Below, in pieces: positions 57,486 through 64,000 of a stretch of 64,000 bases of DNA. Position 1 is the first letter of the stretch. Every line of letters begins with the position of its first letter. The notes under the pieces are model-generated. The model was not told the DNA's origin, made no database searches, and worked only from the letters and a program-made list of their open reading frames with translations. Origin of the DNA: JAHEJV01 sp964653555 (GTDB lineage: Bacteria > Myxococcota_A > UBA9160 > SMWR01); contig CAZZFT010000002.1 in the NCBI GenBank assembly GCA_964653555.1, positions 54,786 through 118,785 on the forward strand, written 5' to 3'. Both the position numbers and the translations under genes were made by a program.

Positions 57486-58490
57486 ATGGCCCGCAGGCTG
57501 ACCTTCGGAGCGGCGGTCCGGGAAGCGCTGGTGATCGCCTTCGAAACCGATTCGAACGTCATCTTGATCGGCGAGGACGTCGTCGGCGGAGGCGGTCGCG
57601 ACTGCGATCTGGAGCAGATGGGCAGCGTGCTCGGATACTCGCTCGGGCTGGCCGCGAAGTTCGGGCGGGAGCGGGTGCGCGATACGCCGATCAGCGAGTC
57701 AGGCCTCCTCGCGTGCGCCGTGGGGGCCGCGGCGACGGGGTTGCGTCCGCTGGCGGACCTGATGTTCATCGACTTTCTCGGCTTCGGGCTCGACCCGCTG
57801 CTCAACCAGGCCGCGAAGCTGCGTTACATGTTCGGGGGCAAGGTCTCGGTCCCCCTCACCGTCCTCACGATCACGGGGGCGGGAATGCGCGCAGCGGCGC
57901 AGCACTCCCAGTCGCTGTACTGGATCACCACCGGGATCCCCGGCCTCAAGACGGTGATTCCCTCGAATGCCGCAGATGCCAAGGGACTGCTGCTCGCCGC
58001 GATCCGCGACGACGATCCGGTCGTGTTCTGCCAGCCGAAGGCGATCCTCTTCGCCAAGAGCGAGGTACCCGAGGGCGACTACACGATCCCGCTGGGCGAG
58101 GCGCGCGTCGCGCGCGAGGGCTCCGACGTCACCCTGATCGCCTTCGGGGCGACCGTCGCCACCGCGCTGAAAGCGGCCGAGCAGCTGGCCGCGGAGGGAA
58201 CGAGCGCCGAGGTGGTCGACCTGCGCACGCTCCAGCCGATGGACGAGAACGCGATCCTGTCTTCTCTCGAGAAGACGGGTCGTCTGGTCGTCGTCGACGA
58301 ATCCACACCCCGCTGTGGCATCGCCTCGGACGTCGCCGCCCTCTGCGTCGACCGAGGCTTCGATTTCCTGAACGCGCCCGTGAGGCGCGTGACGGCACCC
58401 CACTCCCCCGTGCCCTTCGCCGCTCGGCTGGAGGACGCCTTCGTGCCCTCGGCCGAGAAGGTGGTGGCCGCCGTCCGCGAGATGAGCTGA
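57486..58490 (+). CDS. acoB: thiamine-dependent dehydrogenase E1 beta (acetoin/pyruvate dehydrogenase type)
   Basis: A 334-residue E1 beta subunit, ATG 57486 with GAGG upstream. LIGEDVVGGGGRDCDLEQMGSVLGYSLGLAAKFGRERVRDTPISESGLLACAVGAAATGLRPLADLMFIDFLG is the expected pyrimidine domain with the catalytic Glu in the DTPISE motif. QHSQSLYWI and PSNAADAKGLLLAAIRDDDPVVF follow. It pairs with E1 alpha to make the heterotetramer. The acoB name is tentative in the same way. Confidence 0.92.
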   Translation: MARRLTFGAAVREALVIAFETDSNVILIGEDVVGGGGRDCDLEQMGSVLGYSLGLAAKFGRERVRDTPISESGLLACAVGAAATGLRPLADLMFIDFLGFGLDPLLNQAAKLRYMFGGKVSVPLTVLTITGAGMRAAAQHSQSLYWITTGIPGLKTVIPSNAADAKGLLLAAIRDDDPVVFCQPKAILFAKSEVPEGDYTIPLGEARVAREGSDVTLIAFGATVATALKAAEQLAAEGTSAEVVDLRTLQPMDENAILSSLEKTGRLVVVDESTPRCGIASDVAALCVDRGFDFLNAPVRRVTAPHSPVPFAARLEDAFVPSAEKVVAAVREMS

Positions 58491-58544
58491 CCCTCGTTCA
58501 TCGTTCACACCCCGAGGAGCCCCACCCTGCCGATCGCGATCCGG

Positions 58545-59837
58545 ATGCCCAAGCTGGGTATGGCCATGGAAGAGGGGGCGGTCGTCCTCTGGCCGAAGAA
58601 GATCGGAGACCGCGTCGAGCCGGGAGAGACGGTCGTGGTGATCGAGCACGACAAGGCCGAGGCCGAGGTCGAGGCCCGTGCCCCCGGCTTCCTGCGACAC
58701 GTCTACGTCGACGCCGACCCGGACGAGCGCGTTCCGTGCGGCACGCTGCTCGCGGCTCTCACCGAGACGGCCGAGGAGCCCTTCGACGCGGAGAGGTTCG
58801 GGAGCTCCGCGGCACTGCCGAGGGCCGCCGTGCGACCTCGGGGATCCGACCGGGCTCAGACCCCGGCTCCCGCGCCGAGCCCACCGCTCGGAGCGGGTAG
58901 GCATCGCCTCGGCGACGCGCCCGTCGCTCCGGCTGCCCGGGCGCTCGCGAAGAAGCTCGGCCTCGACCTGACGCAGGTGCCCGGGGGCGGGCCGGGTGGT
59001 CGCGTGCGGAAGGAGGACGTCGAGTCGTGGTACGACGCCCATCGCACCCAGGCGGAGCCCGGGGCAGCGATATCCCTGGAGGCATCCGTGGAGGGTCGGG
59101 GTGACCCGGTCCTGATGCTCCCCGGATTCGGCAGCGACGCCTCCGCCTTTGCCCTGCAGACGCCGGTGCTGAGCCGGACCCGGTGCGTGCGGGTGGTGTA
59201 CGCGCGCGGAGTGGACGGCCCGATTGCCCGCGACGAAGAGGGCTACCCGGTCGCGGCCCTGGCTCACGACGCCGCGGCGTACCTGGAGGACCCGACCCAC
59301 GTCGTGGGGGCCAGTCTCGGCGCGGCTGTGGCGATCGAGCTCGCTCTCCTGCGACCCGAGAAGGTGCGCTCGCTCACGCTGATCACGCCCTTCGTCCGCG
59401 CCTCGGCGCGTCTGCTCGCGGTGATCGAATCCTGGCGCCGCGTGGCGCGCCGCGCCGATCCCGAGACCCTGGCGCACCTGCTGCTCCCCTGGCTCTTCTC
59501 TCCCACCTGTTTGGCGGACGACGCGCGGCGTAGCCGACTGCTGCGGGGTCTGACGCAGATGGCGGCGCGCGTGCCGCCGGCCACGCTGGATCGCACGGCT
59601 GCCGGCCTGCGCGCCTGGTCGGGCACGCGCGAAGGCGACCTCGGGGAGCTGCGCCGGCCGGTCCTGCTGATCACCGGGACCGAGGACCTGCTCGCTCCCG
59701 ACGCGGGCGCCCTGGCCGGCTCGATCGCCGGATCGCGCGTCGTCGAGGTCTCGGGAGCCGGGCACGCCGTGGCCCTCGAAGCCCCCGAGGTCGTCAACGA
59801 TGCGCTCTCCGCGCACTTTGCCGCCGCTCTCGGGTAG
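58545..59837 (+). CDS. acoC: lipoyl-domain/alpha-beta-hydrolase E2-like protein (AcoC type)
   Basis: A 430-residue protein with a lipoyl domain (1-75, lipoyl Lys37 in EHDKAEAEV), a Pro/Ala linker, a peripheral-subunit-binding domain (about 126-161, VAPAARALAKKLGLDLTQVPG) and an alpha/beta hydrolase domain (about 175-430). The hydrolase has nucleophile Ser257 in GASLG, Asp in ITGTEDLLAP and His in GAGHAVALEAPE. The usual E2 acyltransferase domain is absent, as in acetoin-dehydrogenase AcoC proteins. ATG 58545 falls inside the first lipoyl strand; CTG 58527 in frame, with GAGGAG at 58514-58519, would add six residues and is the likelier true start. Confidence 0.88.
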   Translation: MPKLGMAMEEGAVVLWPKKIGDRVEPGETVVVIEHDKAEAEVEARAPGFLRHVYVDADPDERVPCGTLLAALTETAEEPFDAERFGSSAALPRAAVRPRGSDRAQTPAPAPSPPLGAGRHRLGDAPVAPAARALAKKLGLDLTQVPGGGPGGRVRKEDVESWYDAHRTQAEPGAAISLEASVEGRGDPVLMLPGFGSDASAFALQTPVLSRTRCVRVVYARGVDGPIARDEEGYPVAALAHDAAAYLEDPTHVVGASLGAAVAIELALLRPEKVRSLTLITPFVRASARLLAVIESWRRVARRADPETLAHLLLPWLFSPTCLADDARRSRLLRGLTQMAARVPPATLDRTAAGLRAWSGTREGDLGELRRPVLLITGTEDLLAPDAGALAGSIAGSRVVEVSGAGHAVALEAPEVVNDALSAHFAAALG

Positions 59838-59858
59838 GGCGGCGCAGGAGACGAGAGC

Positions 59859-60770
59859 ATGGTGGAATTCGCCGCATTGATCCCGCAAGTCGGACTCGAC
59901 CTCGCCGAGCTCGCGAACCGCGCGAGGGTCGCCGAGTCCTGCGGCTACCGATCGGTGTGGCTTATCGATCACCTCTGCGCACAGCCGAGGATCGAGACAC
60001 CGATCTTCGAGGCGTGGACCGCGGCGACGGTACTGGCCGAGCGCACGGAGCGGATCCGCATCGGGCACCTCGTGCTCTGCAACTCGTTCCGTCACCCGGC
60101 GCTGCTGGCGAAGATGGCGGCCACTCTCGACCACGTGAGCGGGGGACGCCTGGAGCTGGGGCTCGGCTGGGGCTCGGTGGCGGAGGAGCTGCGGGCTTTC
60201 GGGATCGGCGACGAGCCGCCCGCGACACGGTCGGCGCGGCTCCGCGAGACGCTCGAGATCCTCCCCCAGCTCTTCACGGGGGAGCCCGTGGACTACCAGG
60301 GCCGCTTCTACACTCTGCGGGGGGCGATGTGCCGACCGCGTCCGCTCCAGGATCCGCTGCCGATCCTCCTGGGCGGCGCCGGGCCCAAGCTCACGATGCC
60401 GCTCGTGGCGAAGCACGCGCACTGGTGGAACTGCGTCGCCAGCGGTGTCGATCGCCTCGCCGAGCTGATTCCGTTGGCGGGCTCCGCGCGGATCTCCGTC
60501 CAACACCCGATCGCCGTCCTCGACCCCGTCCGAGACGGAGAGGCGGAGCGCGCTCGCGCCCTGCGCCGCTTCGCCGGCTGGGGAAGCGCGCTGGTGGGCA
60601 CGCCCGACGAGATCGCCGAGGAGCTGGTGAAGGAGGTGGCGATGGGCGCCGAGCTCTTCATCTTCGCCTTCTCCGGCGGAGGCACGCCCGATGCGCTCGA
60701 GCAGTTCATGCGAGACGTCGCGCCGCGCGTGCGATCGGCAGCTCCGAGCAGCAGAACGCGCGTGAGCTGA
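59859..60770 (+). CDS. LLM-class flavin-dependent oxidoreductase (possibly F420-dependent)
   Basis: A 303-residue luciferase-like enzyme, ATG 59859 with GGAG upstream. AALIPQVGLDLAELANRARVAESCGYRSVWLIDHL is the opening common to F420-dependent members, followed by TERIRIGHLVLCNSFRHPALLAKMAATLDHVSGGRLELGLGWG. PILLGGAGPKLTMPLVAKHAHWWN closes the barrel. It may use F420H2, for which cofG and cofH lie 2-4 kb away. It is the last gene of the E1-E2-like run on this strand. Confidence 0.9.
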   Translation: MVEFAALIPQVGLDLAELANRARVAESCGYRSVWLIDHLCAQPRIETPIFEAWTAATVLAERTERIRIGHLVLCNSFRHPALLAKMAATLDHVSGGRLELGLGWGSVAEELRAFGIGDEPPATRSARLRETLEILPQLFTGEPVDYQGRFYTLRGAMCRPRPLQDPLPILLGGAGPKLTMPLVAKHAHWWNCVASGVDRLAELIPLAGSARISVQHPIAVLDPVRDGEAERARALRRFAGWGSALVGTPDEIAEELVKEVAMGAELFIFAFSGGGTPDALEQFMRDVAPRVRSAAPSSRTRVS

Positions 60771-60795
60771 ACCCTCGCGGATCGAGACCGGCCTT

Positions 60796-61980
<1,185 letters not shown>

Positions 61981-62020
61981 GGGCCGGGCTCTCCTTCGGG
62001 TCTTGCGGGCGGCACCATTC

Positions 62021-62037
62021 TATACTCGCGCCTCGTG
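62021..62037 (+). promoter_or_regulatory. -10 box and possible leaderless start of folB
   Basis: TATACT at 62021-62026 is a good -10 box. Transcription would then begin near 62033-62035, practically on the GTG start codon of folB at 62035, and no ribosome-binding site fits between them. No good -35 was found. Confidence 0.4.
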
Positions 62038-62421
62038 AGCTCCACGCCCCCCGACGTGATTCTGCTCCAGGGGATCCAGGTGCCTGCGGCCCTGGGCGTC
62101 ACGGCGGCGGAGCGGCGCATGCGCCGACCCGTGCTGCTCGATCTGGAGATCGCCCGCGACCTGCGCGGGGCCGGCCACAGCGACTCGATCCGGCACACGA
62201 TCCACTACAAGCGGGTATTCGAGGTCGTCGAGGACGTCGCGGGGAACCAGGAGCACAAGCTCGTCGAGGCGCTGGGTGACCGCATCGCCCGCGCCGTGCT
62301 GGCGAAGTTCGACGCGGAGCAGGTGGTCGTGACCGTGCGCAAGCCAACGCCGATCGCCGGGGTGCTCCAGTACGCTGGCGTCCGCATCACGCGCCGACGG
62401 CAGGACGTGGACGGAGAGTGA
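62035..62421 (+). CDS. folB: dihydroneopterin aldolase
   Basis: A 128-residue FolB-type protein starting at GTG 62035 (then SSTPPDVILLQGIQVPAALGV). The first strand and VTAAERRMRRPVLLDLEI, the TIHYKRVFEVVED helix, KLVEALGDRIARAVLAKF and VVVTVRKPTPIAGVLQYAGVRI match dihydroneopterin aldolase/epimerase. It cleaves dihydroneopterin to 6-hydroxymethyl-dihydropterin and glycolaldehyde in folate synthesis. cofG follows after 107 bp on the same strand. Confidence 0.88.
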   Translation: MSSTPPDVILLQGIQVPAALGVTAAERRMRRPVLLDLEIARDLRGAGHSDSIRHTIHYKRVFEVVEDVAGNQEHKLVEALGDRIARAVLAKFDAEQVVVTVRKPTPIAGVLQYAGVRITRRRQDVDGE

Positions 62422-62528
62422 TCCGGGCAACACGGCGTCAACCAAGGGGAAGCGATGCGGTCGCGAGATTGGTGTTACCATCGCCCGTCGCGCCCTCCAG
62501 TTGACAGTGCGAGCGTCCGAAGGACCGA

Positions 62529-63770
62529 ATGCCCCACTCCACCTCCCCCTCGACTCCCCTCGTGCCCCCGCCGCGTCGCGAAGCCGAGCGGCTCGTGGCA
62601 CGCGCCGTCGACGAGGGTCGCCTCGAGCGCGCGCCCGCCGAGTGGCTCGCCGCCGGCCTCGCCGACGCGATCGTGCACGCCGCGATCCTGGAGGGCGCTG
62701 CCGAATCGAAGCGGCGCGGCAAGGGCGCGCTGGTCAGCGTGTCGCGCAACGTCTTTCTCCCGCTCACCAATCTGTGTCGGGACCGCTGCTCCTACTGCAC
62801 CTTCGCGAAGCGGCCGGACGACCCGGCGGCGAAGACCTACACCCTCGGCGAGGTGGAGCAGGCGGTGGCCGGCGCCGTCCGGGCCGGCTGCACCGAGGCG
62901 CTGTTCTGTCTCGGCGACAAGCCGGAGGTGGCCTACAAGAGCCACCGCGAGTGGCTGGCGGCGCGCGGCCTCGCCAGCACCGCCCAGTATCTCGACCAGG
63001 CCTGCGAAGTCGCCTTCGCCGGCGGGATCCTCCCGCACAGCAACGCCGGCATCCTCTCCGCCGACGAGATGGTGACCCTGCGCCGGAGCAATGCCTCCCT
63101 CGGCCTGATGCTGGAGAGCACGAGCCCGCGGCTGCGGGCGAAGGGCGCCGCCCACTACTACTGCCCCGACAAGGATCCGGCGGTGCGCCTGCGCATGCAC
63201 GAGGAGGCCGGAGAGGTGCGGATCCCCTTCACCTCGGGCCTGCTGCTCGGGATCGGCGAGAACGACGCCGAGCGCGTCGACACGCTGCTCGCGATCCGCG
63301 ACCTCGACGACCGCCACGGCCACATCCAGGAGGTGATCGTCCAGCCCTTCCACCCGAAGGGCGACACGCCGATGCGCGACGCCCTCCCGCTGCCGGACGC
63401 GTTGGTCGCGGGCTGGGTGGCGATGGCGCGGCTCGTGCTGGGGCCGGCGATGAACGTCCAGGCTCCCCCCAACCTGACTCCCGACCTGCTCGAGCTGCTC
63501 CTGCGCGCCGGAGTGAACGACTGGGGCGGGGTTTCGCCGATCACCGTCGACTTCATCAATCCCGAGGCGCCCTGGCCGGCGCTGCGTGAGCTGCGCCGCC
63601 GCACCGAGGCGGCGGGCCAGAGGCTGGTGGAGCGCCTGCCCGTGTACCCCGAGCACCTGCTCGGACGACCCGAGTTCTTCGAGCCGCGCGTGCGCGAGGC
63701 CGCTCTGGCCCGCGCCGACGAGTCCGGCTGGGTCCGCCGCGGACCCGACCGGGTGGGGGAGGCCGCCTGA
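62529..63770 (+). CDS. cofG: 7,8-didemethyl-8-hydroxy-5-deazariboflavin synthase subunit CofG (radical SAM)
   Basis: A 413-residue radical SAM enzyme. The [4Fe-4S] motif CxxxCxxC is Cys83, Cys87 and Cys90 in LCRDRCSYCTF, and ALFCLGDKPE, LGLMLESTSPRL, PFTSGLLLGIGE and QPFHPKGDTPM are CofG hallmarks. With CofH it makes FO, the deazaflavin core of coenzyme F420, from tyrosine and 5-amino-6-ribitylamino-uracil. The cofH start codon overlaps its stop by one base (TGATG), so the two are co-translated. The separate subunits contrast with the fused FbiC of actinobacteria. Confidence 0.95.
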   Translation: MPHSTSPSTPLVPPPRREAERLVARAVDEGRLERAPAEWLAAGLADAIVHAAILEGAAESKRRGKGALVSVSRNVFLPLTNLCRDRCSYCTFAKRPDDPAAKTYTLGEVEQAVAGAVRAGCTEALFCLGDKPEVAYKSHREWLAARGLASTAQYLDQACEVAFAGGILPHSNAGILSADEMVTLRRSNASLGLMLESTSPRLRAKGAAHYYCPDKDPAVRLRMHEEAGEVRIPFTSGLLLGIGENDAERVDTLLAIRDLDDRHGHIQEVIVQPFHPKGDTPMRDALPLPDALVAGWVAMARLVLGPAMNVQAPPNLTPDLLELLLRAGVNDWGGVSPITVDFINPEAPWPALRELRRRTEAAGQRLVERLPVYPEHLLGRPEFFEPRVREAALARADESGWVRRGPDRVGEAA

Positions 63771-64000
63771 TGATCGAACGACTGCTCGCCCGCACCAGCC
63801 CCGGCGTGGCCCAGGTGCTGGACCGGGCCCTCGAGGGCCGCGAGCTCACCGAGCCCGAGGCAATCACGCTGCTCGGCACCCAGGGCGCCGACTTCTACGC
63901 GCTGCTCCAGACCGCCGACGCGGCGCGCGCTCTGGACAAGGGTGACGACGTCTCCTTCGTGATCTGCCGCAACATCAACTTCACCAACGTCTGCTACGTG
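63770..64000 (+). CDS. cofH: FO synthase subunit CofH, N-terminal fragment (radical SAM)
   Basis: The frame starts at ATG 63770, overlapping the last base of the cofG stop, and runs off the right edge after 77 codons. MIERLLARTSPGVAQVLDRALEGRELTEPEAITLL is the usual CofH helical start. FVICRNINFTNVCYV is the beginning of the radical SAM cluster motif (RNINFTNVCxxxCxFC), cut by the window edge after the first cysteines. It supplies the tyrosine-derived part of FO together with CofG. Truncation is due to the window, not to a broken gene. Confidence 0.92.
   Translation, partial: MIERLLARTSPGVAQVLDRALEGRELTEPEAITLLGTQGADFYALLQTADAARALDKGDDVSFVICRNINFTNVCYV

Noticed and set aside
62501..62506. 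TTGACA as a -35 box for cofG
   Set aside because: It lies only 22 bp before the ATG at 62529, leaving no room for a -10 and transcription start.

Overview
The window is visibly GC-rich and carries about 55 densely packed protein-coding genes. I saw no rRNA, tRNA, CRISPR array, transposase or phage gene. The gene types suggest a free-living aerobic bacterium with a large catabolic repertoire: cytochromes P450, a Baeyer-Villiger monooxygenase, SDRs, luciferase-like (LLM) oxidoreductases, crotonases, family III CoA-transferases and a fused acyl-CoA dehydrogenase. It also has coenzyme F420 synthesis genes (cofG, cofH) and a PEP-CTERM-tailed exported protein. F420 plus PEP-CTERM and a Gram-negative-style exported protein fit an uncultured deltaproteobacteria-like lineage (Myxococcota, Binatota or relatives) better than an actinobacterium. 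This placement is inference.

Layout. (1) 1-10.6 kb: two LLM oxidoreductases, then a plus-strand run of aldehyde dehydrogenase, SDR and zinc alcohol dehydrogenase. Facing it are hyuA and hyuB of the hydantoinase/acetone-carboxylase superfamily, and a double-length Lrp/AsnC regulator diverges from hyuA. (2) 10.8-15.8 kb: a tightly overlapping operon of a fused two-domain CoA-transferase, an HSL-type esterase, a MaoC-like protein and a dihydrodipicolinate-reductase-like (COG3804-type) protein. (3) 15.8-21.3 kb: a HAPMO-like Baeyer-Villiger monooxygenase and an SDR on the minus strand, diverging from P450, an amidohydrolase-fold protein without metal ligands, and NIPSNAP. (4) 21.3-31.5 kb: minus-strand genes in transcription order COG3804-type protein, APH-type kinase, DUF7064, LLM, second P450; then, after an AT-rich promoter gap, epoxide hydrolase, flavin epoxidase-like protein, cyclase and crotonase. 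(5) 31.6-47.7 kb: alcohol dehydrogenase, crotonases, amidohydrolases, SDRs, small SnoaL and ABM proteins, a third COG3804-type gene, an acyl-CoA synthetase, a PEP-CTERM protein, a fused acyl-CoA dehydrogenase and a nitroreductase. (6) 47.8-53.1 kb: a different kind of region with a polytopic membrane protein, a methyltransferase and two exported proteins of unknown function, one with CRP-like sites upstream. (7) 53.2-60.8 kb: GST with a CoA-transferase, a DUF6572 protein, an SDR, and an acetoin-dehydrogenase-like E1 alpha/E1 beta/E2 set plus an LLM protein. (8) 60.8-64 kb: acetylornithine-type aminotransferase, folB, cofG and the start of cofH.

How the genes may work together (inference): P450s and a flavin epoxidase with epoxide hydrolase would oxidise an alicyclic, terpenoid or steroid-like carbon skeleton. 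SDRs and alcohol dehydrogenases would make ketones. The ketones could be split by the Baeyer-Villiger enzyme plus esterase, or carboxylated by the HyuAB-type enzyme. The acids would be activated by acyl-CoA synthetase or CoA-transferases and shortened by the acyl-CoA dehydrogenase, crotonases and MaoC protein. CofG/CofH would make the deazaflavin precursor of F420, which some of the LLM enzymes may use. Many transcription units start at AT-rich islands with inverted repeats, suggesting several local regulators that are encoded outside the window; the Lrp-type protein is the only regulator gene seen.
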